NCBI RefSeq assembly: GCF_004569295.1 | Contig: NZ_SPQC01000017.1 | Location: 1 to 54,644 of the forward strand | Direction: 5' to 3' | DNA: 54,644 bases | From: Rothia nasimurium | GTDB taxonomy: Bacteria; Actinomycetota; Actinomycetes; Actinomycetales; Micrococcaceae | Made by a program: the position numbers and the translations under genes | Notes under the pieces: generated by a model | Databases searched by the model: none | What the model was told of the DNA's origin: nothing | The model's input: only the letters and a program-made list of their open reading frames with translations | Part shown: piece by piece, positions 35,301-43,951 of the stretch | Position numbering within the stretch: position 1 is the first letter of the stretch | How the letters are laid out: each line of letters starts with the position of its first letter

Positions 35301-35747
35301 TTAGTCCTCCGCTCGAACCAGCAGTGATGAGATGCAGGTGGCGACCTTCTCGCCGTCTACGGTGGTAATTTCTTCGCGGGTCGTCAGCATAGCGCCAGCT
35401 CCCATGACGCGCACGCTATCGACGTGTACCTCGGTCAGCAGCTCGTCCCCGGCCACGATCGGGCGGTGGTGGGTGAAGCGCTGGTCAGCGTGGACCACGC
35501 GGGAGAAGTCGATACCGGCTTCAGGGTCGCCAATCAGGGCGGCATCTGCCTTCTGGGCCAGAATAATGGCGAAGGTGGGCGGGGCAATCAGGTCGCTGTA
35601 GCCCATGTTCTGGGCGGCCTGCACGTCAAAGTGCAGGGGGCTGGTGGCCTTCACGGCTGTAGCGAATTCACGGATTTTCTCTCGCCCGACCGCATAGGGC
35701 TCTGTGGCCGGGTAGATGCGGCCTACGATCTCTTGGTTAATAGCCAT
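35301..35747 (-). CDS. UPF0336/HadA-like MaoC-domain protein
   Basis: 148 aa from ATG 35747 (MAINQEIVGRIYPATEPYAV). Features of the family are REKIREFATAV, LIAPPTFAIIL, VVHADQRFTHHRPIVAGDEL and the hot-dog core. It lacks the SGDxNPIH catalytic motif, as expected for the structural partner of the active MaoC subunit encoded immediately downstream. It probably acts in the cytoplasm in fatty acid synthesis or elongation. Confidence 0.88.
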   Translation of the reverse strand: MAINQEIVGRIYPATEPYAVGREKIREFATAVKATSPLHFDVQAAQNMGYSDLIAPPTFAIILAQKADAALIGDPEAGIDFSRVVHADQRFTHHRPIVAGDELLTEVHVDSVRVMGAGAMLTTREEITTVDGEKVATCISSLLVRAED

Positions 35748-35802
35748 GGAAACCACTCTACAAACAAAAAACCTGCCAAACTAATGCTTGACAGGTAATC
35801 TG

Positions 35803-35874
35803 AGCCCCGACCGGGAATCGATCCCGGGACCTCCATCTTACCAAGATGGCGCTCTACCACTGAGCTATCGGGGC
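35803..35874 (-). tRNA. tRNA-Thr (GGT anticodon), copy 1
   Basis: 72-nt cloverleaf on the minus strand: acceptor GCCCCGA/TCGGGGC, anticodon stem CCATC/GATGG with loop TTGGTAA, T-loop ATCGATT. Identical over its whole length to the copy at 35976. Confidence 0.95.
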
Positions 35875-35875
35875 G

Positions 35876-35949
35876 TAGCGGTGGACGGGCTCGATCCGTC
35901 GACCTCACGATTATGAGTCGTGCGCTCTAACCAGCTGAGCTACACCGCC
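35876..35949 (-). tRNA. tRNA-Met (CAT anticodon), elongator type
   Basis: 74-nt cloverleaf: acceptor GGCGGTG/CACCGCT (first pair G-T), anticodon stem CACGA/TCGTG with loop CTCATAA. The paired first base argues against an initiator tRNA. Flanked by two identical tRNA-Thr genes. Confidence 0.9.
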
Positions 35950-35975
35950 ACGTATGAACTTTTGGGCTCATACAG

Positions 35976-36047
35976 AGCCCCGACCGGGAATCGATCCCGG
36001 GACCTCCATCTTACCAAGATGGCGCTCTACCACTGAGCTATCGGGGC
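35976..36047 (-). tRNA. tRNA-Thr (GGT anticodon), copy 2
   Basis: 72 nt, identical to the gene at 35803-35874. The arrangement Thr-Met-Thr points to a local duplication. Confidence 0.95.
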
Positions 36048-36126
36048 AACAGATACTAGCTTACGGTACAACCTTTGGAAGACGCAAATCTAGAACCTGT
36101 TTTTTGGGTGTTCTAAGGCACAGCCC

Positions 36127-38067
36127 TTAGAACTTCTTGCGCCCCTTCTTACCGCCGAAGTCCTTCTTACCGAAGTCGCGGTCGAACTTCTTCTTGCCGC
36201 CAAAGCCGCGGTCATCACGATCAAATTTCTTGCCGTCGAACTTCTTCTTACCGCCGAAGTCCTTCTTACCGAAGTCGCGGTCGAACTTGCGTCCGCCTCC
36301 GCCGCCCTTGGGGCCGCGGTCGCGCTTAATGTTGATAAATTCGCCGGCTACCTGGGTGTCGCGCAGGCGGTCGAAGAAGTCACCGGGCAGTTCTGCTTCG
36401 GGCAGGGAGACGATGGTGAAGTGCTGGCGGATGTCGATTGCACCGACCTGCTTGCCCTTGAGACCGCCTTCGTTGGTGAGGGCACCGACGATAGCTGCAG
36501 GTGAGACGTGGGAGGAGCGGCCTACATTGAGCTTGAAGTCGACCATGCCTTCTTCGGAGTGGCGGCGGCCGCCGCGGGGCTTGTCGTCGCGGTCGAAGTC
36601 GCGGTCACGGTCGCGCTTCTTACTCTTGGGTTCGGGCATTTCTTCGGCGAGGAAGGAGCGGCCCTGCTGGGCGATGACGGCCAGGGCTGCTGCGATTTCT
36701 TCGCCTTCAACGTCGTGTTCGTTGGCGTAGGCGTCGATGAGTTCGCGGAAGAAGCTGAGATCTTCGGTTTCGATGGTGTCGGTGATTTGCTGGGCGAACT
36801 TCTGCTTCCGGTTGGCGTTGACGTCTTCGACGGTGGGCATGTGCATCTGTTCGACCTGCTGGCGGGTTGCCTTTTCGATCTGACGCAGCATGTACTTTTC
36901 GCGCGGGGTCATGAAGAGAATGGCTTCGCCGGCGCGGCCTGCGCGGCCGGTTCGGCCGATGCGGTGCACGTAGGATTCGGTGTCGTGGGGGATGTCGAAG
37001 TTGACGACCAGGGAGATACGCTCAACGTCGAGCCCGCGAGCGGCGACGTCGGTGGCGACCAGGATGTCGATGCGGCCATCGCGCAGGGCTTCGACGGTGC
37101 GTTCGCGCTGGTTCTGGGGAATATCGCCGTTGATGGCGGCAGCCTGGTAGCCGCGGCCCTTGAGCTTGTCGGCGACTTCTTCGGTTTCCTTCTTGGTGCG
37201 AACGAAGGCGATGATGCCGTCGTAGTCTTCGACCTCAAGCACGCGGGTCATGGCTTCGAGCTTGTGGGAGTGCATGACCTGCATGTAGCGCTGGCGGATA
37301 TTGGCGCTGGTGGTGGTCTTTGACTTGACGCGCACCTCTGCGGGGTCGTTGAGGTACTGCTCAGCGATCTTGCGGATGGTCTTGGGCATGGTTGCTGAGA
37401 AGAGGGCAACTTGCTTGGAGTCGGGGGTGTCTGCCAGGATCTGCTCTACGTCTTCGGCGAAGCCCATGCGGAGCATTTCGTCGGCTTCGTCCAGTACCAG
37501 GTACTGCAGGTTGGAGAGGTCCAGGGAGCCCTTTTTCAGGTGGTCGATGACGCGGCCGGGGGTGCCGACAACGACCTGGGCGCCACGTTTGAGGCCTGCC
37601 AGCTGGGGGCCGTAGGGTGAGCCGCCGTAGACGGGTAGCACGGTGAAGTCGGGCATTTCGGTTGCGTAGGACGAGAAGGCTTCGGCAACCTGCAGGGCCA
37701 GTTCGCGGGTGGGGGCTAGGACGAGCACCTGGGTGTCTTTGGAGACGCCGTTGATATCGGCCAGTTCTGCCAGGGTTGAGAGGGCAGGTAGGGCGAAGGC
37801 TGCGGTTTTGCCGGTGCCGGTCTGGGCTAGGCCGACGACGTCGCGGCCTTCAAGCAGCAGGGGGATGGTTTCAGCCTGGATGGGTGAGGGCTTTTCGTAG
37901 CCGACCTTTTCGAGGGCTGCCAGGACGCGGGCGTCCAGGCCCAGGTCGGTGAAGCGGGTGCCGCCGTCCTCGTCCTTTTCGACCTGCTGGGTGGGGGTGT
38001 CTACAACCGGTTCCTGGAAGATGGCGTCGGTTGCGGTTTCTGCGTTAACGGCAGTATTTTCAGTCAA
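36127..38067 (-). CDS. deaD: DEAD-box ATP-dependent RNA helicase (DeaD/CsdA-like)
   Basis: 646 aa from TTG 38067, chosen because GAGGA lies just upstream and the protein then starts (M)TENTAVNAETAT; ATG 38079 has no ribosome-binding site. RecA domains carry Q-motif F..LGLDARVLAALEKVGYEKPSPIQ (in parts), AQTGTGKTAAF, PTREL, DEADEML, SATMP and HRIGRTGRAGR. A DbpA-type RNA-binding domain (LNVGRSSHVSPAAIVGALTN) follows, then a low-complexity tail of repeated FDRDFGKKDFGGKK units. It remodels structured RNA in ribosome assembly or cold growth. Confidence 0.95.
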   Translation of the reverse strand: MTENTAVNAETATDAIFQEPVVDTPTQQVEKDEDGGTRFTDLGLDARVLAALEKVGYEKPSPIQAETIPLLLEGRDVVGLAQTGTGKTAAFALPALSTLAELADINGVSKDTQVLVLAPTRELALQVAEAFSSYATEMPDFTVLPVYGGSPYGPQLAGLKRGAQVVVGTPGRVIDHLKKGSLDLSNLQYLVLDEADEMLRMGFAEDVEQILADTPDSKQVALFSATMPKTIRKIAEQYLNDPAEVRVKSKTTTSANIRQRYMQVMHSHKLEAMTRVLEVEDYDGIIAFVRTKKETEEVADKLKGRGYQAAAINGDIPQNQRERTVEALRDGRIDILVATDVAARGLDVERISLVVNFDIPHDTESYVHRIGRTGRAGRAGEAILFMTPREKYMLRQIEKATRQQVEQMHMPTVEDVNANRKQKFAQQITDTIETEDLSFFRELIDAYANEHDVEGEEIAAALAVIAQQGRSFLAEEMPEPKSKKRDRDRDFDRDDKPRGGRRHSEEGMVDFKLNVGRSSHVSPAAIVGALTNEGGLKGKQVGAIDIRQHFTIVSLPEAELPGDFFDRLRDTQVAGEFINIKRDRGPKGGGGGRKFDRDFGKKDFGGKKKFDGKKFDRDDRGFGGKKKFDRDFGKKDFGGKKGRKKF

Positions 38068-38419
38068 TGTTGTCCTCATCGAGTGGGGTTTCAGCACTCT
38101 CACTGAGGTGGAGGTGCTGTACGGGGCGTCCCCGTGGAATGCTCGCGAGGGGCCTCAAAGATTCAGAGGTCTTCGGTTCGTGGGCGCTGGCTATCAGGGG
38201 TGCGCGCTTGGGCGAGCTGATTACACATCAGGTTCTCTAGTCGAAGGTTCAACGGTCTGCTTAGCCTAAGTATGTTCGTTGAACGCGCGTGGCCCTGTGG
38301 TTGTGTGCCAGTAGCGGGCGTGGGCGCTGAAGAGAAATGGTCGGGGGTTCCCGAGTCTTACGTTTTCAACTCTACCCTAGTTTGGACGTTTTAGGCCCGA
38401 GTGGTGATAGAGGGTACAG
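38068..38419 (-). other. Long region upstream of deaD, probable 5' leader
   Basis: About 350 bases lie between the helicase start and the convergent-strand DUF2079 stop, with no convincing ORF, tRNA or terminator. A TAGGGT -10-like hexamer on the minus strand near 38375-38380 would give a leader of ~300 nt. Long structured leaders are common for cold-regulated RNA helicases, but I cannot define a fold. Confidence 0.3.
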
Positions 38420-40024
38420 CTAGCGGGTGCGGACGGCGATGTCGATGCTGCCGATGGTGCGGTAGTGAACGTAGGTGGCGGTACCGTAGCGGCCGGTGGC
38501 GTAGGCGACGGCGCTGGTGGGCGGGTTGCCGCCCCAGGCGCTGCCGAGTTTATCGATGAGCACGTAGTCGGGGCCGGGTTCCCCGGAGTGTCCGATCCAG
38601 TAGGCAGCGTGGTTGAGCACCAGGTAGGTGAGGACGGAGAGGTCGGCAGCTACGGTGGCGCCTTCTGGGATAGCGGCGACGGCTTCGGCCTTCATCTGGT
38701 CAGTGGTGGAAAGCTCAGTGGTGACAAAGTCTGGGTCAGTCAGCTGGGCTAGGGGCTGGTTGGGCAGGAATCCTAGGCTGACGATGAGGGCAAGCGCGGG
38801 CAGGGCTACCGGGGCGCGGTGGCGTAGGGTTGCGAAGATGGTGCGGACGGTGCGCCCGGCGGGTGCTGCCCCGAGCTGATAGGCGGGGACGTGTGTACGG
38901 GCGGTAGCGCGGGCAAGCACGTCGAGCAGGGCGGTGAAGACGATGGGCATGAGCACTAGGTTGTAGTGCCAGGTGGGTTCCCAGTAGCCCTCTTGGGGTG
39001 AGAGAAAGCGCCAGATGAGGGTGGGGACGGAGATGAGGGCGAGGGGGCTGGTGGTCCAGGCCAGGACGCCGGTGAGCAGGAGCAGGCCGAGGGTGGCGGT
39101 TTTTTGCCAGGGGTAGAAGAGCTGGGCGAAGGCGCCGAGGGGGTCGCCGATAGCCGCTGCGATGTCGAGTTTGTCGGAGTAGTCGAAAACTCCTGCGGTG
39201 TTGAAATGGGGCAGGATAAGGCCGATAGCCAGCAGGGGCCAGACTATACCCCAGAGCATAAGGAGGCTGGCTTCGGCGACTGCGGGAGTATTGACCCAGG
39301 AACGCAGCAGGGTGCGGTAGCGTTCGCGGCGGGGGCGTACCGGGGCGGACGCCGATGGGAAGGCTATGCTGCTGGCCGTTGAGAGCCAGCCGGTGCGGGC
39401 CAGGGCGACCAGCCCGATGACGAAAACCGTGATGCCGACGTCCTCTTTGACGAAGACCAGGGGGGCCGCCCAGTAGATGGCGCGGCGGAGCAGGAGGGCG
39501 GGGGCGTCAGCCAGGCGGGTCATGGCCAGGTAGCCCAGGCTCATGATGAGCAGGGGCAGGGCGAAGGCAACCTCGTGGAATTGAACAGCTACAGCCTGCT
39601 GGATGCCGAAGCTCAGGGCGTAGGCAAGGCCCAGGGCCAGAGAAGCCCAAAGGGCCAGAATCCGCTGGGCGAACCGCACCAGCAGGTAGACAGACAGGGC
39701 AACCAGCCCGTTTTGCACATAGAGCAGGGTGGCGGGCGCAGGCCAGAGCCAGTAGAAGGGGGTCAGCAGCACGGTGACGGGGTGGAAGTGATCCCCCAGC
39801 AGGTTGAACCCCTCCCCCTTAATCGGCACAATCGGGGCCTGGCCCGAGGCGTAGGCCTTAGCCAGCTGCGAGAAGATACCCAGGTCCCAGGAGGGCACCA
39901 CGTAGTGCCGCCACTGTAGCCAGGAGTAGACGCTGTAGAGGGCAAAGACAGCTAGGGCCAGGGCAGCAGCGCTCATACGTGCCCTGAGGGGGTGGGCTTC
40001 TGCTGGCAGTAGGGAGGAGCTCAT
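38420..40024 (-). CDS. DUF2079 polytopic membrane protein
   Basis: 534 aa from ATG 40024 (MSSSLLPAEAHPLRARMSAA). After the first helix comes the DUF2079 signature region: YVVPSWDLGIFSQLAKAYA, then GFNLLGDHFHPVTVLLTPFY with the conserved GDHF. About ten membrane helices follow, then a soluble C-terminal part (TDQMKAEAVAAIPEGATVAA, YWIGHSGEPGPDYVLIDKLG). The layout resembles GT-C type membrane glycosyltransferases, but the activity is unknown. Confidence 0.85.
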   Translation of the reverse strand: MSSSLLPAEAHPLRARMSAAALALAVFALYSVYSWLQWRHYVVPSWDLGIFSQLAKAYASGQAPIVPIKGEGFNLLGDHFHPVTVLLTPFYWLWPAPATLLYVQNGLVALSVYLLVRFAQRILALWASLALGLAYALSFGIQQAVAVQFHEVAFALPLLIMSLGYLAMTRLADAPALLLRRAIYWAAPLVFVKEDVGITVFVIGLVALARTGWLSTASSIAFPSASAPVRPRRERYRTLLRSWVNTPAVAEASLLMLWGIVWPLLAIGLILPHFNTAGVFDYSDKLDIAAAIGDPLGAFAQLFYPWQKTATLGLLLLTGVLAWTTSPLALISVPTLIWRFLSPQEGYWEPTWHYNLVLMPIVFTALLDVLARATARTHVPAYQLGAAPAGRTVRTIFATLRHRAPVALPALALIVSLGFLPNQPLAQLTDPDFVTTELSTTDQMKAEAVAAIPEGATVAADLSVLTYLVLNHAAYWIGHSGEPGPDYVLIDKLGSAWGGNPPTSAVAYATGRYGTATYVHYRTIGSIDIAVRTR

Positions 40025-40129
40025 GCGCCTTCTTCGTCTGAGGTTGGGGTGGGCGCCACGGGTGCGGCGTCTTGTACGAGTATAGACAGCAAAGTGGTTC
40101 TGTGGGCCAGGTAGAGCGGGTGTGAGACG

Positions 40130-40845
40130 ATGGTGAGCATGTTGCACGCGCATTTTGTTCTGGAACCAACCCACCGGGTCCACCTGGACCAGACCTTTGC
40201 TCCCCTACAGCGCGGGACCTTCGACCCCCTCTTTCGTCAGGTAGCCGGGCCTGCTGGCCCTGTTTTTTGGGCGACGGCACGCGAAGCTGGGGTGGGTCTG
40301 CTTGTTCGTTTTGCAAGGACACACCCCGCCGACCTGCGCGCCCCGGTTGAGGTGACAATCTGGGCGGGAGATAGTTCCGCCGGTGACGTTTCGCCAGCGG
40401 CTGCCCTGGAAGCTTTTGCGGCACGCGTGCCGGGCTGGGTGGGTGAGCAGGATCGGTGGGTCGGCTTCTACGCCTCAGAGGCATGGGGGAAGCTACCCGC
40501 TAGACTGGTGCGGGCCCGGGCCGAGGCACCGGGGCTGCGGCTACCCTCTATTGGCCTGCTCTCGCAGAACCTGCTACTGGCCATCACCGAACAGCGAGTC
40601 ACCGGCATCAAGGCCATGGGAGGCATGCGGGCCCTGCTACGCCAGTACGGTGAGCCTGCCCCTGCAACCGGGCTCCCCGACCAGCCGCCGGGTGCTTGTT
40701 ATCTTCCCGCAGGCGTCCGTCTTTGCCCAGATTCCTGACTGGGCCTACCACCGCGCCGGCTTTGACCGCTCCCGCTCATCTGCCATGGTGCACTATGCGA
40801 ACCGCGCCGCGCCCCCGGTATGCCCCGCAGGATATGCGTTCCTTC
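40130..40845 (+). pseudogene. AlkA-like DNA-3-methyladenine glycosylase, frameshifted and truncated
   Basis: The first ~185 codons match the actinobacterial AlkA-type family: FDPLFRQVAGPAGPVFWATA, then LLSQNLLLAITEQRVTGIKA and RALLRQYGEPAPA. Near 40670-40690 the frame shifts by one base; the other frame continues with SVFAQIPDWAYHRAGFDRSR, also typical of the family. After ANRAA the similarity ends, and the HhH-GPD catalytic segment with its Asp is missing. The gene is therefore doubly broken and should not repair DNA. It ends beside the thioredoxin terminator. Confidence 0.75.
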
Positions 40846-40849
40846 TAAG

Positions 40850-40883
40850 ACAAAGTCGCCCTCCCCCAGCTAGGGGGACGGCT
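40850..40883 (-). terminator. trxA terminator
   Basis: GCC-x-TCCCCC / GGGGGA-x-GGC hairpin around the loop TAGCT (40855-40883), followed on the minus strand by ACTTTG. Twenty-odd bases beyond the thioredoxin stop. Confidence 0.7.
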
Positions 40884-40905
40884 TATATAAAGAAAGTTAG
40901 TGGCC

Positions 40906-41286
40906 TTAGGCCTGCTCAGCCTGGGCTGCTTCAGCCTCGGCAACCTGCTTGTGCACCTCGGCCATATCCAGACCCTTGACCGCGTCGATGATCTGGTCGA
41001 ACTGCTGGGCGTTCAGGGCACCGGGCTGGGAGAAGACGAGAACGCCCTCGCGGAAGCCCATGATGGTGGGGATAGAGGTGATACCTGCTGCGGCGGCCAG
41101 CTGCTGCTGGTCTTCGGTGTCGACCTTGCCGAAGGTGATATCGGCGTGCTTTTCAGAAGCAGCTTCGAAGATGGGGCCGAACTGCTTGCAGGGGCCGCAC
41201 CAGTCGGCCCAGAAGTCGAGGAAGAGAATATCTGAGTTTTCGACGTTCTGGGTCAGGTTTTCCTGGGTAATTTCAATGGTTGCCAT
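40906..41286 (-). CDS. trxA: Thioredoxin
   Basis: 126 aa from ATG 41286 (MATIEITQENLTQNVENSDI). The active site is WADWCGPCKQFGP with the redox CGPC pair; the cis-Pro lies in GITSIPTIMGF. A C-terminal helical extension of ~15 residues (HKQVAEAEAAQAEQA) is longer than in E. coli TrxA. It reduces protein disulfides in the cytoplasm. Single-gene unit with its own terminator. Confidence 0.96.
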   Translation of the reverse strand: MATIEITQENLTQNVENSDILFLDFWADWCGPCKQFGPIFEAASEKHADITFGKVDTEDQQQLAAAAGITSIPTIMGFREGVLVFSQPGALNAQQFDQIIDAVKGLDMAEVHKQVAEAEAAQAEQA

Positions 41287-41372
41287 GAGAAACACGCTAC
41301 CGGTTTTATCGGGGCTTGTCTAAAGACTGTGGCCGGTTTCTCTGATAATGAAGCTGCCCACCAGGGGAATAA

Positions 41373-41402
41373 AAAATCCCGCCTCGTGTGAGGCGGGATT
41401 TT
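41373..41402 (-). terminator. tRNA-Tyr terminator
   Basis: Perfect stem AAAATCCCGCCTC 41373-41385 / GAGGCGGGATTTT 41390-41402 with GTGT loop and further Ts on the minus strand. It starts six bases beyond the tRNA 3' end. Confidence 0.9.
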
Positions 41403-41407
41403 CGCTG

Positions 41408-41489
41408 TGGCAGATGAGGGATTTGAACCCCCGTAGGCAATGCCAGCTGATTTACAGTCAGCCCCCTTTGGCCGCTCGGGTAATCTGCC
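41408..41489 (-). tRNA. tRNA-Tyr (GTA anticodon)
   Basis: 82-nt class II tRNA on the minus strand: acceptor GGCAGAT/ATCTGCC, D-arm CCGAGCGG, anticodon loop CTGTAAA, a long variable arm (GCATTGCCTACG) and T-loop TTCAAAT, with A as discriminator. Confidence 0.96.
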
Positions 41490-41644
41490 GTATTCAATTT
41501 CTTGAATGTGTTCGTTTGAGCGAACAGTAGAATACTTTACACACTTTTAGGCAGCTTGCCAAACCGAAAGTAGCTTTTGTTGCAAAGACCACTTAAGCGG
41601 GTCGACCGGCGCGCTATGAGAGCGGACGCCGGTCGGGACTATAG

Positions 41645-42055
41645 TTAGTTGGACGCAGAACTTGCCGCCAGGGCTTCTTGCTCTAGCAGGAGCGATATTT
41701 CAAGGTTTTCTAGGTAGGCATATGCCTGGTCGGGGGTACACATGCCGCCGCGAATTTCGCGGGAAAGGTTTTCTTTCACGCCCTCGAATCTAGCGACTAA
41801 ATCAGCATCGTGCAGGGTTTGCCCCAGCCCGCGGGCAAAATCTGGGGCCCGTTCGACTTCAGGCGAGCCGTCGCCCGCCGGGGCAGTTGCATCGGCGGTA
41901 GTAAAGCCGTCTGCCACTAAATCTGCAAGGAGAGCCTCATAGGCTCGCTGCATGGTCTCGTCAGTTACAGCTAGTACCTGGTGCGCTGCCGGAGTGTTTC
42001 CTGAGCCGGGCTGTACGTCGGCTGTAGCGTGGGCAGCTGTTTTCTTTTCAGCCAT
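41645..42055 (-). CDS. Hypothetical protein
   Basis: 136 aa from ATG 42055 (MAEKKTAAHATADVQPGSGN). The N-terminal ~40 residues look disordered (Ala/Thr/Gly rich). The rest is acidic and helical (ETMQRAYEALLADLVADGFT, CTPDQAYAYLENLEISLLLE). No membrane segment or known motif. I do not recognise the family. A GC-rich hairpin (~41610-41637, CGACCGGCG/CGCCGGTCG) lies just after the stop and may help end the transcript, though no T-run follows. Confidence 0.55.
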   Translation of the reverse strand: MAEKKTAAHATADVQPGSGNTPAAHQVLAVTDETMQRAYEALLADLVADGFTTADATAPAGDGSPEVERAPDFARGLGQTLHDADLVARFEGVKENLSREIRGGMCTPDQAYAYLENLEISLLLEQEALAASSASN

Positions 42056-42235
42056 AGCTTCATCCTTCCAAACCAAGATGAGCTTTAGCTGAGAATGGTG
42101 TCACAGTTTCATAACGATTGCGATAACCTGCATAGCCCCCGCAAAACAGGGTACCTTTGTAGGTAAGCGCCCCTCCCCCGCTTAGTGGTTTACAGGGGCT
42201 CAGTCACCTATCTACAAGCAAAGAGGTAAGCACCC

Positions 42236-42727
42236 GTGGCAAGCGATTCATCATTCGACGTTGTTTCAAAGGTCGACAAGCAGGAAGTTTCTAACGCCCT
42301 CAACCAGGCCCAGAAGGAAGTAGCCCAGCGCTACGACTTCCGCGGTGTCGGCGCTGAGATTGATTTTTCCGGCGAAAAGATTCTGATTAAGGCAAACTCC
42401 GAAGAGCGTGCCCTGGCCGTGCTCGATGTCTTCCAGTCCAAGCTGGTCAAGCGCGGCATCTCGCTCAAGTCCCTGGATTCCGGCGATCCCTACGCTTCTG
42501 GCAAGGAATACCGCATTGAGTCCTCTATCAAGGAGGGCATCGCCCAGGACCAGGCCAAGAAAATCTCTAAGCTCATTCGCGAAGAGGGCCCCAAGTCAGT
42601 CAAGGCCATTATTCAGGGCGATGAGCTGCGCGTAACCTCCAAGTCTCGCGATGACCTGCAGGACGTCATTGCCCTGCTCAAGGGCGCAGACCTTGAGGTT
42701 GACCTGCAGTTCGTCAACTACCGCTAA
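42236..42727 (+). CDS. yajQ: YajQ family nucleotide-binding protein
   Basis: 163 aa, GTG start with AAAGAGG upstream. The family is highly conserved: [38 protein letters not shown] and QVIALLK-type C-terminus ([20 protein letters not shown]). Members bind nucleotides, RNA or, in Xanthomonas, cyclic di-GMP. The cellular role in actinobacteria is unclear. Single gene ended by a strong hairpin. Confidence 0.95.
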   Translation: MASDSSFDVVSKVDKQEVSNALNQAQKEVAQRYDFRGVGAEIDFSGEKILIKANSEERALAVLDVFQSKLVKRGISLKSLDSGDPYASGKEYRIESSIKEGIAQDQAKKISKLIREEGPKSVKAIIQGDELRVTSKSRDDLQDVIALLKGADLEVDLQFVNYR

Positions 42728-42766
42728 ACGCCTGCCCCATAGGGGGCGTCCGCACCTAGGTATAAG

Positions 42767-42800
42767 GCTCCCCACCTGCCCGGGCAGGTGGGGAGCTCTT
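42767..42800 (+). terminator. yajQ terminator
   Basis: Perfect 30-bp palindrome 42767-42796 (arms GCTCCCCACCTGCCC and its complement), followed by TCTTCTTT on the plus strand. Confidence 0.85.
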
Positions 42801-42853
42801 CTTTAACCTGTTCAGATTTGTACGGTCAGCTGAAGCCAACCGTGACCTACCGG

Positions 42854-43747
42854 TTAGAGCTGGCCGTTCTGGCGGGCCATGTTTTCCAAGCGGGCGATAC
42901 GGTCAGCCATGGGCGGGTGGGTGGCCATCAGGTTCTTAATTGAACCGCCGCCCCGGAAGGGGTTAGCAATCATCATGGAGGCAGCGCCTGCGGTCTGGCG
43001 GTTTTCGGGGTTCATAGGGTAGCGTGACACCCCGTTTTCCAGCTTGTGCAGGGCGGACGCCAGCGCCAGCGGGTCGCCAGTGAGGCGAGCGCCGTCTTCG
43101 TCGGCATCATATTCGCGGGTGCGGCTAATGGCCATCTGCATGACGGCCGAGGCCAGGGGCGCGAGGAAGGCAATGAGCAGGGTAAAGATGAGGCCACCAC
43201 CGCGGTTTTCTTCGCGGTTGCCGCCAAACATGGCGCCGAAGGTAGCGAACTGGGCGATGGTACCGATGACGGAGGCGATAGCGGCAGCAATGGAGCCGGT
43301 CAGAATATCGCGGTTGTAGACGTGCATGAGCTCGTGGCCAATCACACCGCGCATCTCACGCTCGTCGAGTAGCTGCAGAATACCCTCGGTGCAGCAGACC
43401 GCGGCATTCTGGGGGTTACGGCCAGTAGCGAAGGCATTAGGAGTCATGGTCGGGGCAACGTAGAGCTTGGGCATGGGCTGGTTAGCCTTAGCTGAGAGCT
43501 CTTCAACGATGGCGTAGAGACCGGGAATCTGCTCACGGGTCACGGGGTAGGCGTTCATGGAGCGGATAGCGAGCTTGTCGGAGTTCCAGTAGGTGTAGGC
43601 GACCGTACCTACACCGATAAGACCAAAAATCAGGATAAAGATGGAGCTTCGGGTGAAGTAGGCAAACCCTGCTCCGATGAGGAGGAGAAAACCAACCATT
43701 GACCCCATCAAGAGGGCTGTTTTGAGGCCGTTGTTATGGCTGTGCAT
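42854..43747 (-). CDS. htpX: Zinc metalloprotease HtpX
   Basis: 297 aa. Two N-terminal membrane helices (ALLMGSMVGFLLLIGAGFAY, IFILIFGLIGVGTVAYTYW), then the M48 domain with zinc motif GHELMHVYNRD (HExxH), two more hydrophobic segments and the third zinc ligand region SRTREYDADEDGA. It degrades misfolded membrane proteins at the inner face of the membrane. Start at ATG 43747. No operon partner is visible. Confidence 0.95.
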   Translation of the reverse strand: MHSHNNGLKTALLMGSMVGFLLLIGAGFAYFTRSSIFILIFGLIGVGTVAYTYWNSDKLAIRSMNAYPVTREQIPGLYAIVEELSAKANQPMPKLYVAPTMTPNAFATGRNPQNAAVCCTEGILQLLDEREMRGVIGHELMHVYNRDILTGSIAAAIASVIGTIAQFATFGAMFGGNREENRGGGLIFTLLIAFLAPLASAVMQMAISRTREYDADEDGARLTGDPLALASALHKLENGVSRYPMNPENRQTAGAASMMIANPFRGGGSIKNLMATHPPMADRIARLENMARQNGQL

Positions 43748-43951
43748 GAAAGTCCTTTCGTCGGGGTCTTGATTTCTAGGTTAGATGCCCAAGCTAAGAT
43801 AGTGCCCGGTATTCCGCTAGAGGCTTTAGAAAAACGCCCACCAAGCCCCCTTATGCGGGGCCGGTAGGCGTTTCTTACCTAGTAACAGGTGATGCCTTGA
43901 ATTCGGCTGATGCCAAAGTAGCTCTCAAGCACGTAGGTGGCATAAGGCGAT

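Noticed and set aside
36508-37323. Plus-strand open frame opposite the helicase gene
   Set aside because: Gly/Val-rich shadow of the helicase codons in antisense; the helicase motifs on the other strand are unambiguous.
38420-40024. DUF2079 protein as a named glycosyltransferase
   Set aside because: The GT-C-like topology alone does not define an activity or a substrate.
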